A DNA stretch of 64,000 bases from JBBQCW01 sp038319025. Its GTDB lineage: Bacteria > Actinomycetota > Thermoleophilia > Solirubrobacterales > Solirubrobacteraceae. The stretch covers positions 124,001-188,000 of the forward strand of contig JBBQCW010000002.1 of assembly GCA_038319025.1 (NCBI GenBank), given 5' to 3'. Positions within the stretch are counted from its first letter, which is position 1. Each line of letters begins with the position of its first letter. Positions 17,183 through 25,336 of this stretch are shown here, piece by piece. Below the pieces are notes generated by a model, which ran no database searches, was not told the origin of the DNA, and saw nothing but the letters and a program-made list of their open reading frames with translations. The position numbers and the translations under genes are program-made.

Positions 17183-17987
17183 GCAGCGCCAGGAGGCACA
17201 GCAGCCCGGCCACCGAGGCGCCCGCAGCGATCCCCGCGTGGTAGCTCAGATAGAGGCCCGCCCAGCCACCGAGCACCGCCACGGCAGCGCTGACGATCAG
17301 CATCGGCGCCATCCGCCGCGTGAAGCGTCGGGCCGTGATCGGGGGCGCGACGAGCACCGCCACGACGAGCAGGTTGCCCAGCCCCTGTACGGCGACCAGC
17401 AGCGTGCCGGCGAGGGCCACGAGCAACAGGACATCCGCTCGTACCGCCGATAGGCCGAGGGCAGGCGCGCTGAGGCGGTCAAGGCCGACCGCCAGCAGCC
17501 GGTGGTGGCCGAGGCCGAGCACGACGCCCAGCGCCAGCACGAGGCCGCCGGCCAGGAGGAGATCGCTGTCGCTGACTCCCAATACGTCGCCGAAGAGCAG
17601 GCCGTTGAGCCCCGGCGGCGAGTCCGCGCTGAGGGCGAGCAGGACGCCCAGCCCGAACAGCGTCGTGACCACCACCGCCACCGCCGTCTCGCGATCGATG
17701 AGTGACGACGCGCGCCCGATCCGCGCCGCCCAGGCCACCGCGAGCGCCGCGAACAGGATCCCGACCGCGCCCCCCAGCAACAGCGGCAAGCCCAGCAGCG
17801 CGGCACCAACCAGCCCGGGCAGCAACGCGTGCGCCAACGACTCTGCGCTGTAGGACAAGCGGTAGAAGACGACCCAGCAGCCCAGCGTTCCGCCGGCGAC
17901 GCCCAGCAGCGCGATCTCCGCGAACGCACGGCGCAGCAGCGGCTCACGCCACGGGTCGACGATGTCGTTGATGATCGACGAGAGCAT
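17088..17987 (-). CDS. znuB: Zinc/manganese ABC transporter permease (second permease)
   Basis: An ABC-3 family permease of 299 residues with about eight hydrophobic helices. It starts MLSSIINDIVDPWREPLLRRA and contains SYSAESLAHALLPGLVGAAL, the family's cytoplasmic coupling segment (S-x-SHALLPG-type), and GLGNLLVVAVLVAPPITARRF near the end. The last 35 residues are basic and arginine-rich and run antisense into the zur gene. Its ATG overlaps the znuC stop. The transporter has a second permease, the fused protein upstream, so the membrane part is probably a heterodimer. Confidence 0.88.
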   Translation of the reverse strand: MLSSIINDIVDPWREPLLRRAFAEIALLGVAGGTLGCWVVFYRLSYSAESLAHALLPGLVGAALLGLPLLLGGAVGILFAALAVAWAARIGRASSLIDRETAVAVVVTTLFGLGVLLALSADSPPGLNGLLFGDVLGVSDSDLLLAGGLVLALGVVLGLGHHRLLAVGLDRLSAPALGLSAVRADVLLLVALAGTLLVAVQGLGNLLVVAVLVAPPITARRFTRRMAPMLIVSAAVAVLGGWAGLYLSYHAGIAAGASVAGLLCLLALLSVALTRSPGSGRGARSRARRPRTSPAPRAG

Positions 17988-18736
17988 CAGTGCTTGTGGT
18001 GATGGTGGTGCGGCGGCGCCACGACGGAGCCGTCGGGCAGCGTCATGAGTTCGGCGCCGTACGTCGCCTCCAGCACGGGCAACGTGAGCGTGGTGGACGG
18101 CGGGCCGAAGGCGATCTGCCGGCGGTTCAGACAGAGGACGAGGTCCCAGGCGCGAGCTTGATCGACGTCGTGCGTGGCGATCAGCAGCGTGCGTCCTTCC
18201 GCGGCGAGCGCACGCAGCAGCGCCTCGAGTTGCTCCGCGCTGGCGGTATCCAGGCCGGAGAACGGCTCGTCGAGTAGGAGTACAGGCGCGTCCTGAACGA
18301 GCGCACGGGCCACCAGCACGCGCTGGCGCTGCCCGCCGCTGAGGTCGCCGAACGTCGTCTCGATGCGGTCCTCGAGCCCTACCCGCCGGAGCGCTTCGCG
18401 GGCCTGCTCGCGCTCAGCCCGCCCCGGGCGCCGCCACCACGGCAGCCGCGACAGCGCACCCATCAGCGCCACATCCAGCGCGCTCACCGGGTAATCGAGC
18501 CGGGAACGCTCGGTCTGTGGCACCACCGCACAGCGCGGCGACTCGACCGTGCCGCTCACCGGTTCGAGTTCCCCGATCAACGCTCGAAAGAGCGTGGTCT
18601 TTCCGCCACCGTTAGGCCCGAGTACACCGACACAGACGCCCGCCGGCGCGGCGAAGTCCACGCCGCTCAGCGCGACCGGCGCCGTCCCGTAGGCCAGCGA
18701 GAGCCCGCTGCAGCGAAGGATGGCCTCAGTTTCCAT
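17987..18736 (-). CDS. znuC: Zinc/manganese ABC transporter ATP-binding protein
   Basis: A 249-residue ABC ATPase. Walker A is GPNGGGKTTLF (variant GGGK), the Q-loop is VVPQTERSRLDYP (the PQ...D-P pattern of ZnuC/MntB-type ATPases), the signature is LSGGQRQR, Walker B is VLLLDEPFSGLD, and the H-loop is IATHD. The C-terminus ends in a natural histidine tail (PPHHHHHKH) that could bind zinc; tails of this sort are common in zinc transport proteins. The ATG overlaps the stop of the preceding fused gene and its stop overlaps the following permease, so translation is coupled. Confidence 0.93.
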   Translation of the reverse strand: METEAILRCSGLSLAYGTAPVALSGVDFAAPAGVCVGVLGPNGGGKTTLFRALIGELEPVSGTVESPRCAVVPQTERSRLDYPVSALDVALMGALSRLPWWRRPGRAEREQAREALRRVGLEDRIETTFGDLSGGQRQRVLVARALVQDAPVLLLDEPFSGLDTASAEQLEALLRALAAEGRTLLIATHDVDQARAWDLVLCLNRRQIAFGPPSTTLTLPVLEATYGAELMTLPDGSVVAPPHHHHHKH

Positions 18737-20496
18737 CACAGCCCCGGGATCGTGCATCCGAGTTTGCCCTGGGTGAAGCCGCGCACCATCGAGTCCGCGT
18801 TGGCCTGTTCCATGGTCAGATACGTGGCCCCTGCCGAGCCCTTCGGCCCGAGCGTGTCGCCGTACAGAGTGTGGTCGGCGGTGGCACCGGTCTGTGTGGC
18901 AATCGCCTTGGCGAGCTTGGAGTTGACCGAGCTCTCGGGGAACACGGCCCGCACACCTTCGGCCTTGATGGTCTTGGCGAGCGCCACCAGCGCTTTGGCC
19001 GACGGCTGAGCCTGGGTGGTCTGAGACGGGATCACCGCGCCGATCACGTCGATCCCGTAGCGCTGGGCGAAGTAGTTGAAGGCGTCGTGGTCGGTCACGA
19101 GCTTGCGCTGTGCGGCGGGCACCTTCGCAAAGCAGGCCTTGATGCCTGTATCGAGGGTTTTCAGCTTGGCGACGTACTCGGCCGCGTTGCTGACGAAAGT
19201 CTCCGAGTGGGCTGGGTCCGCACGCCCGAGCGCCGCGGCCACCTGCCCCGCCGCCTCCTCGACGTTGGTGGGGTCGTGCCACCAGTGCGGGTCATACGTC
19301 GAGGCCTCTGGACCGCTTGTCTCTCCCGGGACCTTTCCCGGGACGGTGGCCCCCAGGTCCACGACCCTCGGGTCCCCGCCCGACTGGGACACGACGTCGC
19401 CCATCCACTTGTCCAGGTTGTCGCCACTGGTGAACACGATCTTTGCTCCGGCGGTGTTCTTGACGTCATCGGGGCGAGGTTCGTAGTCGTGTGGGTCGGT
19501 GTTGGGCTGCAGGATCTGCGTCACGTTCACGCCGGTGTGACCGAGGTTGCGCACCAAGTCGGCCAGTTGGGTGGTGGTGGCCACCACGGGGATGGCGTCG
19601 CCTGAGCCGGACGACGACGAGCCCGAGCCCCCGCAGCCGGCCAGACCCACCAGAGCGAGGGCGACGACCGCCAGCGCTACCGGGCGCACGGCGCGGTGCT
19701 GGAGGATCGAACGCCCGAAGATGACGACGGCGAAAACGCTTCCGGAGAGCACCGCGATCGTCGCCCCGGGGGGCGCGTTGGTGCGTACCGCGAGCCACAT
19801 GCCGGCCAGGCCTTCGGCGGCCACCAGCGCGACGGTGGCCACCTGCCAGGTCCGCAAGCGCGTCACCAGCAGGCGCGTGGTCGCGGCGGGCACGACGAGC
19901 ATTGCGGTCGCCAGCAGCGCGCCCACGGCGGCGAGCGCCGCTACCGCGACCAGCGCCACGAGCAGCAGCAGAGCGGCATCGGTGCGGCCGGCGTTGCCGT
20001 CGGCCTCAGCCAAGCTACGCTCGAAGCCGGTGGCCAACCACCGCGGGCCGAGGATGAGCGTGGCCATCAGCACGGCCACGCTGCTGACGGCGGCGAACGC
20101 GATGTCGCGCCCGTCGATGGTGAGCAGGCTGCCGAACAGGAGGGTGTCGACGTTGGCACCGGAGTGGAACACGTCGCTGGCGAGCACGATGCCGATGGCC
20201 AGCGCAGCCACCAGTACCAACGCCGTGAGGGCGTCCTCGCGGTCGCGCTCACGGCGGGCCAGCCACGCCACCAACGTCGCGACCAGCGCCGCAGCGCCGA
20301 ATGCGCCGAGCACGGCGGAGAAGCCCAGACCGTCGGCGAGTACCAGCCCCGGGAACGCTGCCGTGCCCACGGCATGGGCGTAGAACGACAGGCCTCGCAG
20401 CACGATCCACGTACCGATGAGTCCGGCGCCAACGGCAAGGACGCTGACTTCGATCAGGCCGCGCTGGACAAAGGGAAGGGCGAGGTCGTCAAACAT
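18736..20496 (-). CDS. In-frame fusion of a zinc ABC permease and its binding protein
   Basis: One open reading frame of 586 residues covers two subunits that are normally separate. Residues 1-265 are an ABC-3 permease with about eight helices (FYAHAVGTAAFPGLVLADGL, NVDTLLFGSLLTI, ATAMLVVPAATTRLL). Residues 270-290 are a perfect lipoprotein signal peptide (VALAVVALALVGLAGC). Residues 300-586 are a ZnuA/SBP_bac_9 binding protein with metal-ligand regions NTDPHDYEP, YDPHWWHDP, TDHDAFNYFA and FPESSVNSK. No stop lies between them. An in-frame GTG at 19689 would start a normal lipoprotein at residue 270, so the binding protein may be made by internal initiation, as a fusion, or both. A sequencing error cannot be excluded. 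Confidence 0.85.
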   Translation of the reverse strand: MFDDLALPFVQRGLIEVSVLAVGAGLIGTWIVLRGLSFYAHAVGTAAFPGLVLADGLGFSAVLGAFGAAALVATLVAWLARRERDREDALTALVLVAALAIGIVLASDVFHSGANVDTLLFGSLLTIDGRDIAFAAVSSVAVLMATLILGPRWLATGFERSLAEADGNAGRTDAALLLLVALVAVAALAAVGALLATAMLVVPAATTRLLVTRLRTWQVATVALVAAEGLAGMWLAVRTNAPPGATIAVLSGSVFAVVIFGRSILQHRAVRPVALAVVALALVGLAGCGGSGSSSSGSGDAIPVVATTTQLADLVRNLGHTGVNVTQILQPNTDPHDYEPRPDDVKNTAGAKIVFTSGDNLDKWMGDVVSQSGGDPRVVDLGATVPGKVPGETSGPEASTYDPHWWHDPTNVEEAAGQVAAALGRADPAHSETFVSNAAEYVAKLKTLDTGIKACFAKVPAAQRKLVTDHDAFNYFAQRYGIDVIGAVIPSQTTQAQPSAKALVALAKTIKAEGVRAVFPESSVNSKLAKAIATQTGATADHTLYGDTLGPKGSAGATYLTMEQANADSMVRGFTQGKLGCTIPGL

Positions 20497-20520
20497 AGGA
20501 CTGATTCTTATTCTATTTTT
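20497..20520 (-). promoter_or_regulatory. AT-rich promoter/metalloregulator site of the zinc operon
   Basis: Directly before the start codon lies the only AT-rich patch in the neighbourhood. On the minus strand it reads AAAAATAGAATAAGAATCAG: TAGAAT as a likely -10 and an AGAATA-AGAATC direct repeat. Fur/Zur sites are AT-rich with AAT/ATT half-sites, and zur sits at the other end of the operon, so Zur control here is likely, though it is not a canonical palindrome. Confidence 0.45.
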
Positions 20521-20604
20521 GTGCCCACTGCAAGCCGCTGTCCCGCGGGAAGACCTGGTTCCCGAACGTCGCGCCCGCTCGGCGGGTGTGCAAACCTGCC
20601 CAGG

Positions 20605-21417
20605 ATGCCTGCGCTCGCCTCATCCCACCGCAGCCTCGTGGTCCTGTTCGCGTGCAGCGCGCTCGCCGTCGCCGGCTGCGGCTCCGGGTCCAGCGCCAAG
20701 CCCGCAACACCCTCGCCCACGACCCTCGTGGCCGGTGCAGGCACGCAAGCCGCCGCCAGCGCGGCGGTGAACAGCGGCGACTCCGAGGAGTCCAAGAGCT
20801 TCCCAGCGCCCGCGGGCGCGACGGGCGGGCCTTCCGCCCCTGCCCCTTCCGCGGTCAAGGCCGGAAAGCTGCGCAAGCCCAGCGCCAGCGGAAGCAGCTC
20901 CAGCTCCGTCTCCCCCGGCGCCCCATCTGACGCCGAGGTACGGGCCGAACTGGCCCAGATGACCAGCGTCGTGCGCACGCAGCGCCGCGCGGTGGCGGCC
21001 AGCGGGCATGGCGTCACCCTCGACTCCCAGGGCCTTGCCTCGGCCCTCACCGGGACGCCGGCCATCGTGGCGCGCGTCATCGCCGGTGCCAACGCGATCG
21101 CCCATTACCCATACGTTTACGGCGGCGGTCATGCGTCGCTCGTCGACAGCGCTTACGACTGTTCGTCGTCGCTCAGCTACGCCTTGGCGGCGGGTGGCCT
21201 GCTCAACACTTCGCTCGTGTCCGGGGAGCTGGCCAAGTGGGGGGATCCGGGGCCTGGCCGCTGGATCACCATCTACGCCAACGACGGCCACACGTTCATG
21301 TACGTAGGCGGCCTGCGTTACGACACCAGTGGCCGTGACGGCCCGCTCGGCTCCCGTTGGCAGACGGCACCGCGGTCGCTGGCCGGCTTCACCGTCCGCC
21401 ATCCGCCGGGTCTCTGA
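20605..21417 (+). CDS. NlpC/P60-like lipoprotein (putative cell-wall peptidase)
   Basis: A 270-residue lipoprotein: signal peptide with lipobox AVAGC near residue 22, then a long serine/proline/alanine-rich linker (residues 25-115) that would span the wall. A C-terminal domain of about 140 residues resembles NlpC/P60 cysteine peptidases. The likely nucleophile is in DSAYDCSSSLSYAL and the likely histidine in YANDGHTFMYVGG; a YPYVYGGGH motif sits where NlpC/P60 proteins have PYxWGG. Such enzymes cut peptidoglycan stem peptides. The ATG at 20605 begins the signal peptide. It is divergent from the zinc transporter operon, with about 108 bases between. Confidence 0.75.
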   Translation: MPALASSHRSLVVLFACSALAVAGCGSGSSAKPATPSPTTLVAGAGTQAAASAAVNSGDSEESKSFPAPAGATGGPSAPAPSAVKAGKLRKPSASGSSSSSVSPGAPSDAEVRAELAQMTSVVRTQRRAVAASGHGVTLDSQGLASALTGTPAIVARVIAGANAIAHYPYVYGGGHASLVDSAYDCSSSLSYALAAGGLLNTSLVSGELAKWGDPGPGRWITIYANDGHTFMYVGGLRYDTSGRDGPLGSRWQTAPRSLAGFTVRHPPGL

Positions 21418-21444
21418 GCTTCACCGAGGTGCCAGGGCCCACGC

Positions 21445-22734
21445 TCAGTGCGCGTGGCCATGACCGTCCGGGAGCGCGTCGCCGGGGAGGCGAACGGCCA
21501 GCATCGCGGCCAAGCCCGTAGTCAGGGGGACGGCGGCGATCAAGCCGATGCAGCCGACGATCGTGGCCAGGATGGGCTCGGCGATCGACTGGGCGTTGAC
21601 GGCGTCTGCGGCGGCCAGGCCGGTGGAACGCAGCACGAGGAGAAGAGGAAGCGCGGCGCCCACGTAAGCCAGTACCAGCGTGTGGATCGTGGCCGACAGA
21701 TGATCACGGCCGACGGCGAACGCGCCCCGATAGAGGCCACGGGCGCCGAGGCCTGGGTTGGCGCGGCGCAACGCCATGATCGCCGAGGCCTGCGTCACCG
21801 CGGTGTCCGTCAGCGCGCCGAGCGCGCCGATCACCATGCCGGCCAGCACGACGCCGCGCAGTGACAGCTTTGCGTTCTGCTGGGTGAGTGCCAGCGAGAC
21901 GTCCGTCGAATGGCCATCAAGATGACCCAGCCCGATCGCCAGGCCCGCAAGCAGGCAGATCAATAGCAGCGACGTCGTTATCCCCAACGCGGCCGCCAAG
22001 GTCTGCGCCCCGATGCCGTTCGTGAGCACCAGCGTGACGAACATCACCGCCAGCGCACCGACCAGCGCCACCAGCAAGGGCGGGCCGCCGGTCAGGAGCG
22101 CCGGCACCAAGAACTGGGTGACGAGGAGCAGAGAGAGCCCCACGCCGATCGCCGCGAGCATGCCGCGCCACCAGAGCAACAGGACCGCCAGGGCCAGCAG
22201 AGCGAGGCCGAGCGTCAACATCGATCCCTGCCGGTCGATGTCCAGGAACTGGTAGGGCTCCGAGCCGGGTAGGGGCTTTACGCCGGGCCGCAGGATCACT
22301 CGACTCACCCGGACGGTGTCACCCACCGAGACGCTCGTCACTCCCTGTACCGGCCCCAGCGTGATCCTGACCCGCCGCCCGTCCACCGACACCTGGATCT
22401 GACGACAGCGCGCCGCGACCGGCCCGCCGCATCGTACGTCGTACACACCCGTGACCGTCGCCGTCTGGGTCGGCCCGCCGAACGACTGGGACGGGCCGTG
22501 GTGGTGCACCGGGCCGGGCCACAGTGCGACGAGCCCAACCAACGTGAAGGCGGCGATCGCGGCCACAGTCCAGATCAGGACCCGCCCGGCCGGGGTGGCG
22601 GCGAGATGCCGGAGCTCGGAGTCGGGCAGTGTCGGCCGCCGGCGCTCTCGCCGGGAAGCCCTGCGCGCTGCGCGCGCCCGCTCACGGCGATCGGCTTCAC
22701 CGTAGAAGTCGTCCGGATCGTCCACGGAACTCAT
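21445..22734 (-). CDS. YibE/F-like multi-pass membrane protein
   Basis: A 429-residue membrane protein of the YibE/F family. After a charged, arginine-rich N-terminus (DRRERARAARRASRRERRRP) comes one helix, an extracytoplasmic beta-rich domain (about residues 75-160, TATVTGVYDVRCGG and onward), and about seven helices. Conserved-looking membrane motifs are MVIGALGALTDTAVTQAS, GRDHLSATIHTLVLAYVG and GCIGLIAAVPLTT. The tail is histidine-rich (DGHGHAH). The family's function is unknown; membrane location next to wall-hydrolase genes suggests an envelope role. The ATG at 22734 was chosen as MSSVDDPDDFYGEADRR starts the polar N-terminus. Confidence 0.82.
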   Translation of the reverse strand: MSSVDDPDDFYGEADRRERARAARRASRRERRRPTLPDSELRHLAATPAGRVLIWTVAAIAAFTLVGLVALWPGPVHHHGPSQSFGGPTQTATVTGVYDVRCGGPVAARCRQIQVSVDGRRVRITLGPVQGVTSVSVGDTVRVSRVILRPGVKPLPGSEPYQFLDIDRQGSMLTLGLALLALAVLLLWWRGMLAAIGVGLSLLLVTQFLVPALLTGGPPLLVALVGALAVMFVTLVLTNGIGAQTLAAALGITTSLLLICLLAGLAIGLGHLDGHSTDVSLALTQQNAKLSLRGVVLAGMVIGALGALTDTAVTQASAIMALRRANPGLGARGLYRGAFAVGRDHLSATIHTLVLAYVGAALPLLLVLRSTGLAAADAVNAQSIAEPILATIVGCIGLIAAVPLTTGLAAMLAVRLPGDALPDGHGHAH

Positions 22735-22874
22735 GCGCGGCGGGCTGAGGTCGTGTACCGAGCTGACCCATGTCGGGAATAGGAGGCTGGGGGCACGATG
22801 CGCCGCAAAATACCCGGCGCGCCGGTCGCTCAGATCCGGCCGGTGCGCCACCGGCTCGGGCACGTCGAGTCGGG

Positions 22875-22883
22875 TGCCATACT
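22875..22883 (+). promoter_or_regulatory. Extended -10 (TGC-CATACT) of a small-protein gene
   Basis: CATACT, preceded by TGC (extended -10), ends 7 bases before ATG 22891. The arrangement predicts a leaderless transcript starting at the small-protein gene and supports that start over the ATG at 22798. Confidence 0.45.
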
Positions 22884-22890
22884 TGCCCTC

Positions 22891-23070
22891 ATGTGCATCC
22901 AATGCATGGCTGGAGCGATGAGCGCAGGTGCGGCGTCGAGCGGCCTGCGGGCCTGGCTGCAGCTGCATCGTCCCGGCTGGATGACCGACCGCCATATGAC
23001 TTGGGCCACCCGAGCAATCCTCGGCGCGGGCCTGCTGGCCTCGACCGTCGCCTTCGGCGGCGCGGGCTAA
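22891..23070 (+). CDS. Small conserved-looking actinobacterial protein with one C-terminal helix
   Basis: A 59-residue protein beginning MCIQCMAGAMSAGAASSGLR and ending with a single hydrophobic helix (ATRAILGAGLLASTVAF). Short proteins with a CxxCMAxAM start followed by a basic W-rich middle and one membrane helix are widespread in actinobacteria and have no known function. The CxxC could bind a metal or be redox-active. The start at 22891 rests on that N-terminus and on the extended -10 element. Confidence 0.6.
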   Translation: MCIQCMAGAMSAGAASSGLRAWLQLHRPGWMTDRHMTWATRAILGAGLLASTVAFGGAG

Positions 23071-23091
23071 CCGGCGCTCAGCGCGCGCCGG
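23071..23091. terminator. Hairpin between convergent genes
   Basis: CCGGCGC (23071-23077) pairs with GCGCCGG (23085-23091) across a 7-base loop, directly after the small-protein stop codon and overlapping the last codons of the convergent amidase gene. No T-run. Confidence 0.4.
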
Positions 23092-24832
23092 CGCCACCGG
23101 TGGGACCGATGGAGCCGGTGGTCGGCTTGGACCCACCGGACGTGCCCGACCCGCCGGTGCTCGATCCACTTGAGGTAGCCCTGACCGTGACCGGCGTGGT
23201 GGCCGCCGCGCCGGAGTGCAGGGATACTCGGTAGGTACCGGCGGCAAGGAGGCGAACCGACGCAGCGAAGGCCCCACCGCGGCGGATGCGGACCGTCCGG
23301 CGAGTGGTGACGCTCCACACGCGCTTCACGCGCCGTTCGACCACGATGGCGGCCGTGGCTGCACCACGAACGGAGCCGGTGACGCTGATCAGCGTCCCCG
23401 CGGCTATCCGCGCCGGCAACGCGCCCAGCAGCACTTTGGGGGTGAGGCCGATCGCCGTCTGCGCCGAGGTGATGGTGCTGCCGGCGACCGTAGCCTGTGC
23501 GCGCAGGCGGCCGGCTGCGCGCCACGTGATCTGCGTGCCCCAAGTGCCGTCAGACTGCGTGCGGACCGAGGCCACTCGAGTCCACGAGCCCGATGCGCCG
23601 AGCTTTTGCACGACCACCGGCGCATTGCCGGCCGCTGTCCCGTCGGCGCTCGTCACCGTGCCCGAAAGCGGTAGCACGTCCCCGTAGGTCGCGATGCGCG
23701 GCACCGTGGCCAGTGACACGTGTGCGGCACCGACCACGACCGTCCCGGCATACGCGGCGACGCGCGCGCGGATCGTCGGGAGCTGGTGGTGGTAGAGGTG
23801 ATCGCCCGGGCAATCGGTCGCGTCCCCGTCGCGGTGGCCCGAGACACGGTTCAGCGTCACGTGCTCACCGTAGGGGTGCGCATTGAGTTCGCCGCCGCCG
23901 GAGACCACGACGAGCGTCCCGGTGACCGGCGTTCCGTGTAGCGGCAGCTTCCAGGCCAGGAGCCGCGAGACGGCGTCCAGCGCCGCCTCCGGAAGCGCGC
24001 TGTCCGTGAAACTGCCGATGCACGAGACGCCCGTGGAGATTGAGTTGTAACCCTGCGCCTGAGCGCCGATCACCGCCTGGTCGATGCCGCCGGCGCGCCC
24101 TTCAAAAATCGTGCCGAACTGATCGACGAGAAAGTTGTAGCCGATGTCGTTCCAGCCCTTGGTGTCCCGGTGGTAGTGGGCGATGCCGAGCACGATGCCG
24201 GGAGACTCCGCGGCTAAATACGTGTTGGCCGTCTCGGTGTGATGCACGAAGCCGAGGTCGATCCGCCCGAACGCGGGCGCCGAGCGGGGCTTGATCGTGT
24301 CACCGCCCCACTGGTGCCGAAGCACGATCGCCGGTTGTCCACCGGCCGCCTTGGCGCGGGGGCGTGCGGCGGCCGCGGCCACGCTGCCGAGCCGCGGCGG
24401 TACGCGCACGAAGCGCACCTGGACGGGGCCGGCATCGCGGGCGATGCGCAGCTGGAACGCGCGCGCCCGGCCGGTCCAGACGGGATCGGTGACGCCGACA
24501 GCGCGCGTGCCATGGTCGGGCGCGTGGTCCGCGGCATCGGCCAACGTCGCCCAGCCGCTCCAGCGCCCGTTCGCCGCCCGAGCCCGCACCTGCAGACCGG
24601 CGTGAACGACGCCCGGCCCGCGGACACCGAGGAGATCAAACTCGGCGGGGGCGTGAAGGACATCCGTCGTTCCCGCTCGCATGACGTCGGCCGGGAGCGA
24701 CTGCGTGAACGACTGCGCACGGCCGGGAGCCGCCAGCGCCCCGGTCAGGCCAGGCCGCACCAGGGCACCGAGCCCGGCGGTGGCACCGAGCGCGAGCGCG
24801 TGGCGACGGGTGATCTGCGTGGGGCGCACCAT
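23078..24832 (-). CDS. Exported N-acetylmuramoyl-L-alanine amidase (PGRP/Amidase_2 domain)
   Basis: A 584-residue wall hydrolase. A twin-arginine-like signal (TQITRRHALALGATAGLGAL) indicates export. After a beta-rich domain comes the PGRP/amidase_2 domain, about residues 185-370: it opens at HQWGGDT, has the zinc ligand in DLGFVHHTETANTY, then HYHRDTKGWNDIGYNFLVDQ and VSGHRDGDATDCPGDHLY (second histidine and the cysteine/aspartate site). The last 200 residues are two Ig-like repeats plus a Ser/Gly-rich tail. It should cut the bond between muramic acid and the stem peptide. The start at 24832 (or 24835) gives a well-formed signal. Confidence 0.9.
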   Translation of the reverse strand: MVRPTQITRRHALALGATAGLGALVRPGLTGALAAPGRAQSFTQSLPADVMRAGTTDVLHAPAEFDLLGVRGPGVVHAGLQVRARAANGRWSGWATLADAADHAPDHGTRAVGVTDPVWTGRARAFQLRIARDAGPVQVRFVRVPPRLGSVAAAAARPRAKAAGGQPAIVLRHQWGGDTIKPRSAPAFGRIDLGFVHHTETANTYLAAESPGIVLGIAHYHRDTKGWNDIGYNFLVDQFGTIFEGRAGGIDQAVIGAQAQGYNSISTGVSCIGSFTDSALPEAALDAVSRLLAWKLPLHGTPVTGTLVVVSGGGELNAHPYGEHVTLNRVSGHRDGDATDCPGDHLYHHQLPTIRARVAAYAGTVVVGAAHVSLATVPRIATYGDVLPLSGTVTSADGTAAGNAPVVVQKLGASGSWTRVASVRTQSDGTWGTQITWRAAGRLRAQATVAGSTITSAQTAIGLTPKVLLGALPARIAAGTLISVTGSVRGAATAAIVVERRVKRVWSVTTRRTVRIRRGGAFAASVRLLAAGTYRVSLHSGAAATTPVTVRATSSGSSTGGSGTSGGSKPTTGSIGPTGGAGAR

Positions 24833-24926
24833 CATCAATGTAGGGAACACATCATTCGGGGCCAACGATGCACCACCTCCTGCGTGATTGGCGCGTGCAC
24901 CATGTCCCTCACGGCGCGTCCTTCTG

Positions 24927-24942
24927 TTACTTCATTTGGTAA
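24927..24942. promoter_or_regulatory. HxlR-type operator overlapping the -10
   Basis: TTAC-TTCATTTG-GTAA is an inverted repeat with an 8-base AT-rich centre just upstream of the HxlR gene. Its right arm overlaps TAAAGT (24940-24945), a probable -10 that ends 10 bases before the start codon. HxlR-family sensors such as YodB and QorR bind similar TTAC/GTAA sites, so autorepression is likely. Confidence 0.55.
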
Positions 24943-24955
24943 AGTCTTAGGAGTT

Positions 24956-25336
24956 ATGGCTTCAAACGACGCATGTCCCGTCTGCCGCACCGCCGACATC
25001 GTGTGCGGAAAGTGGACGTTGCTGCTCATTCGCGACCTCGCCGACGGCAACACGCGCTTCTGCGAGTTCGAGCGCTCGCTGGCCGGGATCAGCCCCCGCA
25101 CCCTCTCGCTGCGCTTGCGCGCGCTGGAGGAGGAGGGCATCGTGCGCCGTCAGACGTTCGGCGAAGTACCGCCCCGCGTGGAGTACGCGCTGACCGAGAA
25201 GGGCCGCGCGCTGGTTCCGATCATCGAGGACATGCGCGTCTACGGCAGCACTTGGCTGGGCGCAGACCCCGACGGTTGCGCCAAGCCCGGCTCGTCGATC
25301 ACCACGATCGACCCGCCCGCACTGCAGCCTGCCTGA
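24956..25336 (+). CDS. HxlR-family winged-helix regulator
   Basis: A 126-residue regulator. The N-terminus NDACPVCRTADIVCGKWTLL is the family hallmark: a CPV cysteine (redox/electrophile sensor in YodB, QorR and HypR) followed by GKWTLLLIRDL. The winged helix continues with FERSLAGISPRTLSLRLRAL and EEGIVRRQTFGEVPPRVEY. Three cysteines lie in the first 20 residues, so thiol switching is plausible. The ATG at 24956 has AGGAG very close by and a -10 10 bases upstream. It is divergent from the amidase gene and ends directly against the convergent AIM24 gene. Confidence 0.88.
   Translation: MASNDACPVCRTADIVCGKWTLLLIRDLADGNTRFCEFERSLAGISPRTLSLRLRALEEEGIVRRQTFGEVPPRVEYALTEKGRALVPIIEDMRVYGSTWLGADPDGCAKPGSSITTIDPPALQPA

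Noticed and set aside
17987..18020. Histidine run at the C-terminus of znuC, and another in zur, as possible engineered tags
   Set aside because: Natural histidine tracts are common in zinc proteins; both lie inside intact native genes.
19696..21417. A 573-residue version of the NlpC/P60-like lipoprotein
   Set aside because: The extension is antisense to the zinc permease; the signal peptide and lipobox begin at ATG 20605.
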